A program made the position numbers and the translations under genes. From Nocardioides albidus (GTDB lineage: Bacteria; Actinomycetota; Actinomycetes; Propionibacteriales; Nocardioidaceae): a stretch of DNA of 35,554 nucleotides. The notes below the pieces were generated by a model, which had not been told where the DNA came from, ran no database searches, and was given only the letters and a program-made list of their open reading frames with translations. The stretch is taken from the NCBI RefSeq assembly GCF_006335005.1, contig NZ_VDMP01000018.1, positions 35,611 to 71,164 on the forward strand, in the 5' to 3' direction. Position 1 is the first letter of the stretch, and each line of letters begins with the position of its first letter. Shown one piece after another: positions 23,605 through 30,389 of this stretch.

Positions 23605-24587
23605 TGTCGGCCCGGCCCGTCGCGCTCGTCACGGGGGTGACCGGTCAGGACGGGGTGCACCTCGCCCGCCTGCTCGTCGCCGAGGGCTGCAGGGTGATCG
23701 GGACCCACCGCCCGGGTTCTCCGGCGGCCGCCGCCATGCGGCCCTACCTGCGGGAGGTCGAGCTCGTCGGGCTCGACCTCTGCGACGAGGAGGGCTTCGC
23801 GAGCCTCGTGCGCGACGTGCGTCCCGCCGAGGTCTACAACCTCGCCGCGATGTCGTCGGTCGGGCAGTCGTGGCAGGAGCCCGAGGCGGCGATGGCGCTC
23901 AACGGAGCGGCGCCCACGGCGATGCTGCGAGCGCTGGAGGCCGTCCCCCAGGCACGGTTCCTGCAGGCGGCGTCGGCCGAGCAGTCGGGAGAGGCCGCCG
24001 CGAGTCCCTACGCCCGCGGGAAGAGGCTCGGCCACGAGGCGGTCGTCGCCGCACGCGACTCGGGGCGCTTCGCGGTCGCGGCCGTCCTGCACATCCACGA
24101 GAGCCCGCTGCGACGGCCCACTTTCGTCGTCAGGAAGATCACCCGCGCGGCAGCGGCCATCTCGCTGGGGCGTCAGCAGCGGCTCACCCTCGGGTCCCTC
24201 GGCATCCGGCGCGACTGGGGGGCCGCCGCGGACCATGTCCGCGCCATGCGGCTGATGCTGGCATCGGACACGCCGGCCGACCACGAGGTCGCCACCGGGG
24301 TGCTCACCAGCCTCTCGACCGTCGTCGAGCTCGCCTTCGCCGCAGCCGGCATCTCCGACCCGTGGACGTTGGTCGACTTCGACGAGGCGCTGGAGCGGCC
24401 CGTCGACGCGGCGGTCCTGGCCGGCGATCCCGCACCGCTGCGGTCCGCGCTGGGCTGGGAGCCCCGCCACAGCCTCGCCGAGACGGTGGCCGCGATGGTG
24501 GCGGTGGACCGCGAGCGGCTGGTCTCGGGGGTCGAGGAGGCCGAGCACTATCTCGATCGGCTCAGGACGTCTCCAGCAGCACCGTGA
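23604..24587 (+). CDS. Divergent Gmd-like NAD(P)-dependent nucleotide-sugar dehydratase/reductase
   Basis: The 327-residue protein aligns with Gmd from end to end: TGVTGQDG (10-17), [31 protein letters not shown] (164-180) and the RRDWG segment. Key places differ. The EMFG loop reads QAASAEQSG and is followed by a deletion of about 11 residues before Tyr136-x3-Lys140, and the NADPH-binding RRHST reads HRPGSP. It may have become a reductase or epimerase working on the Gmd product, or a Gmd with another substrate. It is coupled to gmd by a 1-nt overlap (TGATG) and overlaps the convergent dtd gene by 26 nt (24562-24587). Confidence 0.8.
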   Translation: MSARPVALVTGVTGQDGVHLARLLVAEGCRVIGTHRPGSPAAAAMRPYLREVELVGLDLCDEEGFASLVRDVRPAEVYNLAAMSSVGQSWQEPEAAMALNGAAPTAMLRALEAVPQARFLQAASAEQSGEAAASPYARGKRLGHEAVVAARDSGRFAVAAVLHIHESPLRRPTFVVRKITRAAAAISLGRQQRLTLGSLGIRRDWGAAADHVRAMRLMLASDTPADHEVATGVLTSLSTVVELAFAAAGISDPWTLVDFDEALERPVDAAVLAGDPAPLRSALGWEPRHSLAETVAAMVAVDRERLVSGVEEAEHYLDRLRTSPAAP

Positions 24588-24990
24588 ACGGTCCGTCGTT
24601 GACCGAGCTGACCGTCATGTCCGCGCCGAATACGCCCTTCTGGACCGGTGTGCCGGCGGCCGCCAGGGCGGCGCAGACCGCGTCGTAGAGGGGCTCGCTG
24701 ACGGGGCCGGGGGCGGCGGCGACCCAGGTGGGACGGCGGCCCTTGCGCGCGTCGCCGTACAGCGTGAACTGCGAGACGACGAGGACCGGGCCGCCCGTCT
24801 CGCCGACCGAGCGCTCGCCGTCCAGGATGCGCAGATCGCGGATCTTGCGGGCCATCCACGCGACCTCGGCCTCGCCGTCGGCGTGGGTGACGCCGAGGTA
24901 GACGAGCAGGCCGGGGGAGTCGATGGCGCCGACGACCCGGCCGTCGACAGCGACAGAGGCGGACCTGACCCGCTGCAGGACCGCGCGCAT
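24562..24990 (-). CDS. dtd: D-aminoacyl-tRNA deacylase
   Basis: The 142-residue enzyme hydrolyses D-aminoacyl-tRNA (and Gly-tRNA-Ala), protecting translation. Family marks are MRAVLQRV at the start, [19 protein letters not shown] in the middle, with the catalytic SQFTLYGD, and [12 protein letters not shown] at the end. Length is standard. ATG at 24990 lies 1 nt after the DsrE-like gene stop, so the two form a minus-strand pair. The 3' end runs 26 nt into the Gmd-like gene on the other strand, an unusual convergent overlap that puts a shared coding constraint on both tails. Confidence 0.95.
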   Translation of the reverse strand: MRAVLQRVRSASVAVDGRVVGAIDSPGLLVYLGVTHADGEAEVAWMARKIRDLRILDGERSVGETGGPVLVVSQFTLYGDARKGRRPTWVAAAPGPVSEPLYDAVCAALAAAGTPVQKGVFGADMTVSSVNDGPFTVLLETS

Positions 24991-24991
24991 G

Positions 24992-25354
24992 TCAGTAGAC
25001 GAGCGCCTGGACGCCCTCGCCCAGCGCCTCCTCGACGAACACCGGCGCCCCCGCGATGCGTACGCCGGGCAGCAGGTCGCCCTCCGAGAGCGAGCGCCGC
25101 GCGGCGCACTGCGCGCACACCGTGACCGAGCCGCTCGCCAGCACCGTGTCGAGGAGGTCCGCGAGCGGCGTCGCGAGCGGCAGCTCGAGCTCGGCCGCCC
25201 GCCCGGGGACCGCCAGCCAGGCGGCCTCGCCGGTCAGCCACAGGGACACCGGGACGCCCGAGACAGCGGCGGCAGCAGCGACGGTGAAGCCCTGGTTGCA
25301 CCGCTCCGGCGCGTCCGTTCCGCAGGTGACCTTCACGACGAGGCTGCGCGACAT
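24992..25354 (-). CDS. DsrE-family-like small protein
   Basis: The 120-residue protein begins [20 protein letters not shown], has [20 protein letters not shown] and [21 protein letters not shown]. The alternation of strands and an [10 protein letters not shown] helix resembles DsrE/DsrF-type proteins, which in other bacteria carry persulfides on a cysteine. The Cys-x2-Cys pair here may do similar work or bind metal. The family is assigned from general shape, so moderate. ATG at 25354 lies 7 nt after a TAGGCT -10 read on the minus strand, suggesting a leaderless mRNA shared with dtd. Confidence 0.65.
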   Translation of the reverse strand: MSRSLVVKVTCGTDAPERCNQGFTVAAAAAVSGVPVSLWLTGEAAWLAVPGRAAELELPLATPLADLLDTVLASGSVTVCAQCAARRSLSEGDLLPGVRIAGAPVFVEEALGEGVQALVY

Positions 25355-25361
25355 GGGGCAG

Positions 25362-25367
25362 AGCCTA
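25362..25367 (-). promoter_or_regulatory. Candidate -10 element for the DsrE-like/dtd pair
   Basis: On the minus strand this reads TAGGCT and ends 7 nt before ATG 25354, the same hexamer and spacing as at 20175. No ribosome site is present. Confidence 0.5.
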
Positions 25368-25383
25368 CGCAGTCCCGATAACC

Positions 25384-25530
25384 CTGCTGAACAATCCGCG
25401 CGGCTGCGCGGCGCCGGGTGGAGCGTTGGCTGCGCTCGGCTCGGTTGAAGTGACCCGCCACGCCTGTCCTCGCCTCCCTGGCCACCGCACGCACCCGGCA
25501 CCGCTCGCGCTCGCCCGTCTTGTTCAGCAG
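25384..25530. promoter_or_regulatory. Divergent promoter region with an 11-bp inverted repeat
   Basis: CTGCTGAACAA at 25384-25394 is the exact reverse complement of TTGTTCAGCAG at 25520-25530. Each copy points toward the gene on its side (DsrE-like on the left, nitrobindin-like on the right). It may be a shared regulator site; the Fur-family gene at 26037 is a nearby candidate but the sequence is not a recognisable Fur or Zur box. Confidence 0.3.
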
Positions 25531-25535
25531 AGTCC

Positions 25536-25541
25536 TAGACT
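25536..25541 (+). promoter_or_regulatory. Candidate -10 element for the nitrobindin-like gene
   Basis: TAGACT fits TAnnnT and ends 8 nt before GTG 25550; the start has no ribosome site. Confidence 0.45.
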
Positions 25542-25549
25542 GGTCGATC

Positions 25550-26044
25550 GTGGCCTTCGAACTCCCCGACAACCTGCACCCGAACTGCGGCCCGATCGCG
25601 TGGATGCTCGGCACGTGGCGCGGCAACGGCCACGGCGACTACCCGACGATCGAGCCCTTCCAGTTCGGACAGGAACTGATCTTCACCCACGACGGGCGAC
25701 CGTTCTTCCACTACATGGCGCGGGCCTGGATCGTCGACGAGGACAACCAGAAGGTCCGCGACGCCGCGATCGAGACCGGCTTCATCCGCGCCGTCGGCGA
25801 GGGCCGCTTCGAGATCCTGCTGACCCACAACACCGGGGTCGCGGAGATCTGGGAGGGCGAGGCCGGCGACGGGAAGTTCGAGTGGACCACCGACGCCGTG
25901 GCGCGCACCGAGACGGCGAAGGAGTACGTCGCCGGCAAGCGGCTCTACGGCAACGTCGAGGGCGACCTGCTCTACGCCTTCGACATGGCCGCCATGGGCC
26001 AGGCCCTCCAACCCCACCTGTGGGCGAGGCTCAAGCGTGCCTGA
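25550..26044 (+). CDS. Nitrobindin / FABP-like heme-binding protein
   Basis: The 164-residue protein has the nitrobindin entry motif MLGTWRGNGHGDYPTIEPF, then FTHDGRPFFHYMARAW, IETGFIRAV, a TAKEYVAGKRLYG segment and the C-terminal MAAMGQALQPHLWARLKR, whose His is the expected axial heme ligand. Actinobacterial members (M. tuberculosis Rv0813c and Rv2717c) form a ten-stranded beta-barrel. Some bind heme and isomerise peroxynitrite to nitrate. The usual AHPTG stretch reads LTHNTG here. GTG at 25550 is picked because the barrel begins directly after it; the upstream extension has no ribosome site. It overlaps the Fur gene by 8 nt, so the two are co-transcribed. Confidence 0.85.
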   Translation: MAFELPDNLHPNCGPIAWMLGTWRGNGHGDYPTIEPFQFGQELIFTHDGRPFFHYMARAWIVDEDNQKVRDAAIETGFIRAVGEGRFEILLTHNTGVAEIWEGEAGDGKFEWTTDAVARTETAKEYVAGKRLYGNVEGDLLYAFDMAAMGQALQPHLWARLKRA

Positions 26045-26471
26045 CCGGCCCGAGTCGACCGACTGGCGTGCCGCCCTCCGCGAGAAGGGCTACCGGCTCA
26101 CTCCCCAGCGCGAGCTGATCCTCGGAGCCGTCGACGAGCTCGGCCACGCCACGCCGGACGAGGTGCTGGCCCACGTCCAGCAGACGGTGAGCACCATCAA
26201 CGCCTCCACCGTCTACCGCACGCTCGAGGTGCTCGAAGGGCTGGGACTGGTCCGCCATGCGCACCTGAGCGACCGCGCCCCGACGTACCACTCGACGCGG
26301 GGGCACGTGCACTTCCACCTCGTGTGCCGCGGCTGCGGCGAGGTCATCTCCGTGGACGAGGAGGAGGCCGCGCCGTTCGTCGCCGCCCTGGCCACCCGGG
26401 GCTTCGTCCCCGACCTGGGCCACCTCACCGTCTTCGGCCGCTGCGCCGCCTGCGAAGGAGAATCCTCGTGA
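26037..26471 (+). CDS. Fur-family metal-responsive regulator
   Basis: The 144-residue protein has the winged-helix DNA-binding domain with YRLTPQRELILGAVDELGHA and INASTVYRTLEVLEGLGLV, followed by the dimerisation/metal domain HVHFHLVCRGCGEVI and GRCAACE, giving the two Cys-x2-Cys structural zinc sites. The metal sensed (iron, zinc, manganese or peroxide) cannot be settled from sequence. GTG at 26037 overlaps the nitrobindin-like gene by 8 nt, and its stop overlaps the next start (GTGA). If it controls its own operon, the promoter before 25550 is the place to look. Confidence 0.92.
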   Translation: MPDRPESTDWRAALREKGYRLTPQRELILGAVDELGHATPDEVLAHVQQTVSTINASTVYRTLEVLEGLGLVRHAHLSDRAPTYHSTRGHVHFHLVCRGCGEVISVDEEEAAPFVAALATRGFVPDLGHLTVFGRCAACEGESS

Positions 26472-26935
26472 CGACCGTGCTGACCTACGGCACCTTCGAC
26501 CTGTTCCACATCGGCCATCTGCGCCTCATCGAGCGGCTCGCCGGGATGGGCGACCGCCTCATCGTGGGCGTCTCGACCGACGAGTTCAACGCGGGCAAGG
26601 GCAAGAGGTCGGTGGTGTCCTACGACGACCGCGCGGCCATCGTGAGCGCGATCAAGGGCGTGGACCTCGTGGTCCCCGAGGGCTCGTGGGAGCAGAAGCG
26701 CGCCGACATCGTCGAGCACGGCGTGGACCTGTTCGTGATGGGCGACGACTGGACCGGGAAGTTCGACGACCTCCGCGACGTTTGCGAGGTGAGGTACCTG
26801 CCGCGCACCTCGGGTGTGTCGAGCACCGAGATCAAGGAGATGCTCCGCACGCTCGACCCGGCACACATCGAGGAGATGCAGGCGGCCCTCGGCACCCTCA
26901 CCCGTCTCCTCGAGCACTACCGGGATCTCACATGA
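26468..26935 (+). CDS. Glycerol-3-phosphate cytidylyltransferase-like (TagD family)
   Basis: The 155-residue protein has the nucleotidyltransferase motif TYGTFDLFHIGHLRL (HxGH), VGVSTDEFN, VMGDDWTGKFDDL and RTSGVSSTEIK, all as in TagD/GCT. These enzymes make CDP-glycerol from CTP and glycerol-3-phosphate for wall teichoic acids or glycerol-phosphate-containing capsules. GTG at 26468 overlaps the Fur stop by 4 nt and the stop overlaps the ygfZ ATG by 4 nt, so it is embedded in a housekeeping operon. The C-terminal ~20 residues form an extra helix. A related small cytidylyltransferase with a different phosphoalcohol is possible. Confidence 0.88.
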   Translation: MTTVLTYGTFDLFHIGHLRLIERLAGMGDRLIVGVSTDEFNAGKGKRSVVSYDDRAAIVSAIKGVDLVVPEGSWEQKRADIVEHGVDLFVMGDDWTGKFDDLRDVCEVRYLPRTSGVSSTEIKEMLRTLDPAHIEEMQAALGTLTRLLEHYRDLT

Positions 26936-27900
26936 CCTACGCCAGCCCCCTCCTCGCCCTCCCGGGCGCCGTCGCCGGCGAGGGCATCGACGCCGGCGTC
27001 GCGGCCCACTACGGCAGCCTGTACGGCGAGCAGCGGGCCCTCGCCGCGGGCGAGGGCTTCGTCGACCTCTCGCACCGCGACGTGCTCCGCGTCGCCGGCC
27101 CCGACCGGCTGGGCTGGCTGCACTCGCTGACCACCCAGTTCTTCGAGGGCCTGCCCGCCGGGCAGTGGATCTCCGCGCTCGTGCTCAGCCCGCAGGGTCA
27201 CATCGAGCACGCGTTCACCGGCGTCGACGACGGCGAGGCGTTCACCGCCCACACCGAGCCGGGCCGGGCCGCGGCGCTGATCGAGTTCCTCGAGCGGATG
27301 AGGTTCATGATGCGCGTCGAGGTCACCGACGTGAGCGGCGATCTCGCGGTCGCCTGGCGCCCGGTCGGCGAGGGTCGCTACGACCTGGTGCCGCGCGACC
27401 AGCTCACGTCGTACGCCGCCGCGGCGGGTCCCGCCGCCGGCCTGTGGGCCTTCGAGGCGCTGCGCATCGAGCGCGGCGAGCCGCGCCTGGGCATCGACAC
27501 CGACGATCGCACCATCCCCAACGAGGTCGGCTGGCTCGCCGACGACCAGGCGCCGTCCTGGGCGGCGGTGCACCTCGACAAGGGCTGCTACCGCGGCCAG
27601 GAGACGGTGGCCCGGGTCCACAACCTCGGCCGCCCCCCGCGGCGCCTGACCCTGCTCCACCTCGACGGCTCCGAGAACCGCCTCCCCGCCCCCGGCACCG
27701 AGGTGCTGCCCGAGGCCGGCGGCCGGGCGGCTGGTGTCGTCGGCTCCTCGGCCCGCCACCACGAGCTGGGCCCGATCGCACTCGCGCTGCTCAAGCGCAA
27801 CACCGACGTCGCCGCTCCGCTCGTCGTCGACGGCCTTCCCGCCGCCCAGGAGGTCCTGGTCGACCCGGAGGTCGGACTGCACTTCCGTCCCGCACGCTGA
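26932..27900 (+). CDS. ygfZ: YgfZ/GcvT-domain folate-binding protein
   Basis: The 322-residue protein has the GcvT-like N-terminal fold: FVDLSHRDVLRVAGPDRLGW, LHSLTTQF and LVLSPQGHIEHAF. It carries the YgfZ signature KGCYRGQETVARVHNLG with the conserved cysteine, and ends in a beta-barrel domain. YgfZ binds tetrahydrofolate and helps maintain certain iron-sulfur cluster enzymes. ATG at 26932 overlaps the TagD-like stop by 4 nt. It ends an operon of nitrobindin, Fur, TagD-like and YgfZ. A strong hairpin follows at 27910-27931. Confidence 0.92.
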   Translation: MTYASPLLALPGAVAGEGIDAGVAAHYGSLYGEQRALAAGEGFVDLSHRDVLRVAGPDRLGWLHSLTTQFFEGLPAGQWISALVLSPQGHIEHAFTGVDDGEAFTAHTEPGRAAALIEFLERMRFMMRVEVTDVSGDLAVAWRPVGEGRYDLVPRDQLTSYAAAAGPAAGLWAFEALRIERGEPRLGIDTDDRTIPNEVGWLADDQAPSWAAVHLDKGCYRGQETVARVHNLGRPPRRLTLLHLDGSENRLPAPGTEVLPEAGGRAAGVVGSSARHHELGPIALALLKRNTDVAAPLVVDGLPAAQEVLVDPEVGLHFRPAR

Positions 27901-28109
27901 GACGGGATCTTGTCCTCGGAACCGAGGACAAAGGACCCCGGGATCTGCCGTTCCGCGGAGGGACGGCACTCGTGGAAACCTGTCCGACCTCGGCAATTGT
28001 CGAGGCATTTCTGAATCCGTCCAAAGTTCATGAGAGAGTAGCGCTCGGCTGTGCTCGGGTGAGGGCTCGAGCCGGCGCAACCGTTCAATGTCTTAGGGGG
28101 CATTCACAC
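27901..28109 (+). promoter_or_regulatory. Intergenic region with three inverted repeats, promoter for the secreted protein
   Basis: A perfect inverted repeat (arms TTGTCCTCGG and CCGAGGACAA, 27910-27931) lies 9 nt after the ygfZ stop and may terminate it. A second has arms TGCCGT (27946-27951) and ACGGCA (27963-27968). A third, near-perfect 18-bp palindrome centred on CAATTG (27988-28005) looks more like an operator. From 27990 the sequence is noticeably less G+C rich. AGGGGG at 28095-28100 is the ribosome site for ATG 28110. No -10 could be picked with confidence. Confidence 0.45.
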
Positions 28110-28493
28110 ATGAAGAAGCTCGTTCTCGGCCTGCTTGTGGCCGCGCTGATGACGCTCGGCCTGGTGGGGGCCCCGTCGGCTCAGGCGGACCCGTACCCGG
28201 GCACCGTCGTGACCAAGACCGACGCCGAACTGCTGAAGGTCACCAAGAAGCGCAAGGCGAAGTTCACCGTCACGGTCACCGCTGGCACCGCCACCCCGAA
28301 GGGCTGGCTGAAGGTCAAGTGCGTCAAGGGCAACAAGATCATCAAGTCCGGGCCCAAGGCGTACGCCGGCGCCGGCACGAAGATCAAGAGCGGCAAGCTC
28401 ACGCCCGGCAAGTGGAATTGCAAGGTCAAGTTCGTCGGTGACGGCCCCTACATGAACAGCAAGGACGTCGCCCCGGTCACGGTGCGCGGCTGA
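28110..28493 (+). CDS. Small secreted protein with a bacterial Ig-like domain
   Basis: The 127-residue protein has a clear Sec signal peptide (KK, hydrophobic core, APSAQA with cleavage expected before DPYPG). The mature part is a short basic beta-sandwich of Ig-like type: LLKVTKKRKAKFTVTVTAGT, GWLKVKCVKGNKII, KLTPGKWNCKVKFVGDG. The two cysteines (in VKCVKG and WNCKVK) probably form a disulfide. Its role is unknown; similar domains bind glycans or act as spacers. It has an AGGGGG ribosome site and lies just before the second DUF4012/BY-kinase pair, from which a hairpin (28521-28561) separates it. It is lysine-rich, unlike its neighbours. Confidence 0.78.
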   Translation: MKKLVLGLLVAALMTLGLVGAPSAQADPYPGTVVTKTDAELLKVTKKRKAKFTVTVTAGTATPKGWLKVKCVKGNKIIKSGPKAYAGAGTKIKSGKLTPGKWNCKVKFVGDGPYMNSKDVAPVTVRG

Positions 28494-28520
28494 TCTGCAG
28501 GGTTGACTTTCTGAGTTCCA

Positions 28521-28561
28521 CGACCGAGGGTCCCGTGGCCGCGGCCCGGGGCCCTCAGTCG
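28521..28561 (+). terminator. Long hairpin after the secreted Ig-like protein gene
   Basis: CGAC (28521-28524), GAGGG (28526-28530) and CCC (28532-28534) pair with GGG (28548-28550), CCCTC (28552-28556) and GTCG (28558-28561). It starts 28 nt after the stop and lacks a T run, as is common in actinobacteria. Confidence 0.55.
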
Positions 28562-28595
28562 TGTCCAGGGCATCGAGGGTGTGGGGAGAGTTCTG

Positions 28596-30356
28596 ATGTC
28601 GCGTCGGCGTTCTCTGCGCGCGGCCGTGGTCGGTGGTGGACTGGTCCTCGTCCTGGCAGCCCTGTGGGCCGCCTGGCAGGTCTACCAGGTCAATCGTGAC
28701 CTGACCGATGCCGTCGACCATGGGCGCGCGATCCAGGCGGCTGTCGAAGCCCGCGATTCGGATGCGCTCGATGAGGAGCTCGAGGCATTGCGGACCTCGA
28801 GTGAGTCGGCTGCCGATCGTACGTCCGGATTCACGTGGTCGGTCCTGACCAAGCTCCCACTCGTGGGCGACGATGCCCGAGGTGTCGAGGTCACGAGCGC
28901 GGTTCTGCACGATCTGGCCCGTGACGGCGTCGGCCCCCTGGCGATCGCCTCCGCCCAGTTCGAGGAGTTGCTGCCGCACGGCGGCGCCATCGGCGTGGGC
29001 GCGGCCCGTCGGCTCCAAGAGCCTGTCGCGCGGGCGGAGCGGGCGTTCAGGACCGCCGACCGGACCCTGTCCGAGGTCGACACCAACGGCTTCGTCAGCC
29101 GCCTCGACGGGCAGTTCTCCGATTTCAGCAAGCAGGTCTCCGACGCCGCGCGCGCTCTGCGCACCGCCCGCTTGACGGCAGATCTGATGCCTGCGGTGCT
29201 GGGCGAGGACGGTCCCCGCACCTATCTGCTGGCCTTCCAGAACAACGCCGAGCTCCGCTCGACGGGCGGCCTTCCTGGCGCTGTGGCGTTCCTCGAGGCC
29301 GACCACGGCAAGATCTCGATGGTGCGTCAGGCGAGCGGTGGCAGCTTTCCGCCCCTGGCCTCGCCGGTTCTGCCCTTGACGGATGCCGAGCAGGATCTCT
29401 ACGGCGATGTGCTCGGCACCTATTTCGTCGACGCGGGGATGACTCCCGACGTGCCACGTGCGGCCGAACTCATGCGCGCACATGTCGGCCGCGAATATCC
29501 CGGGATGAGGCTTGACGGCGTGATCATGGTCGACACGGTCGCCCTGTCCTATCTGCTCGACGCGACCGCGCCGGTCCAGGTCGACGGCGTCGCGATCAGC
29601 GGCGAAAACGTGGTCGACGAGTTGCTTCACAAGACCTATCTCCGCTTGGACTCGGTGGCACAGGACGCGTTCTTCGCCGAGGTCGCGAAGCAGGTCTTCG
29701 AGCGGATGACGGGGGGCGTCGACAATCCGGATGCCCTCCTTCGCGGACTCGCGAGGGCGGCGGGCGAGCGCCGCCTCTTTCTCCACCTCTTCGACGAAGA
29801 CGAGCAGGATCGGATCGCCGGAACCCTGGTGGCGGGCGAGCTCACGCCCGCTGCGGCGAGTAGCCGGCCGCGTATCGACGTCGCGTTGAACGACACCACC
29901 GGATCGAAGATGTCGTACTACCTGCGTACCGAGACCGACATCCGCGCGACCTCCTGTGTGGGTGACGTCCAGGCGTACTCGGCGAAGATGCGCCTCCGCT
30001 CGGCGGCTCCTCCGGACGCAGCGTCACTCCCCGCCGATGTCACCGGTGGAGGCTTCTACGGCATCACCCCGGGCACGCAGTTGGTCACCCTGCGGATCTT
30101 CGGGCCCGTGGGAGGCAAGCTCGCCGAGGTCAGCTGGAACGGGAAGCCTCTGGAGCTGGTCCACGTGGAGCAAGACGGTCGCCCGGTAGGCATGACCTAC
30201 ATCCAGCTCGATCCGGGGCAGGTGGCGGACCTTGCCTGGACGATGCGATCGGGGGAGGGCCAGACCGGCGCGACCGCACTCGCAATGACCCCGACGATGG
30301 AGAAGAAGGACGGCGCACGCATGGTCGCGAGCGCGTGCGCGGAGGAACGTGGATGA
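28596..30356 (+). CDS. DUF4012 membrane-anchored protein, second copy
   Basis: With ATG 28596 (GGGGAG site at 28583-28588) the protein is 586 residues. It has a short basic N-terminus, one membrane helix (about residues 9-28) and the DUF4012 signature RTYLLAFQNNAELRSTGGLP, with SKMSYYLRTE further on. It parallels the protein at 18252-20102 throughout, with clear but not close similarity, so the duplication is old. An in-frame GTG at 28581 would add only five residues before the ribosome site and is rejected. The BY-kinase follows after 33 nt in the same direction. Function is unestablished; linkage to BY-kinase in both copies suggests a joint role in glycan export or attachment. Confidence 0.85.
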   Translation: MSRRRSLRAAVVGGGLVLVLAALWAAWQVYQVNRDLTDAVDHGRAIQAAVEARDSDALDEELEALRTSSESAADRTSGFTWSVLTKLPLVGDDARGVEVTSAVLHDLARDGVGPLAIASAQFEELLPHGGAIGVGAARRLQEPVARAERAFRTADRTLSEVDTNGFVSRLDGQFSDFSKQVSDAARALRTARLTADLMPAVLGEDGPRTYLLAFQNNAELRSTGGLPGAVAFLEADHGKISMVRQASGGSFPPLASPVLPLTDAEQDLYGDVLGTYFVDAGMTPDVPRAAELMRAHVGREYPGMRLDGVIMVDTVALSYLLDATAPVQVDGVAISGENVVDELLHKTYLRLDSVAQDAFFAEVAKQVFERMTGGVDNPDALLRGLARAAGERRLFLHLFDEDEQDRIAGTLVAGELTPAAASSRPRIDVALNDTTGSKMSYYLRTETDIRATSCVGDVQAYSAKMRLRSAAPPDAASLPADVTGGGFYGITPGTQLVTLRIFGPVGGKLAEVSWNGKPLELVHVEQDGRPVGMTYIQLDPGQVADLAWTMRSGEGQTGATALAMTPTMEKKDGARMVASACAEERG

Positions 30357-30389
30357 CCAGGACGACGAACACAGATCGAGGAGCAGGCC

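Noticed and set aside
28104..29786. A 560-codon minus-strand frame across the secreted protein and DUF4012 genes
   Set aside because: Composition is that of antisense shadow, no family motif is present, and the plus-strand genes have ribosome sites and domains.
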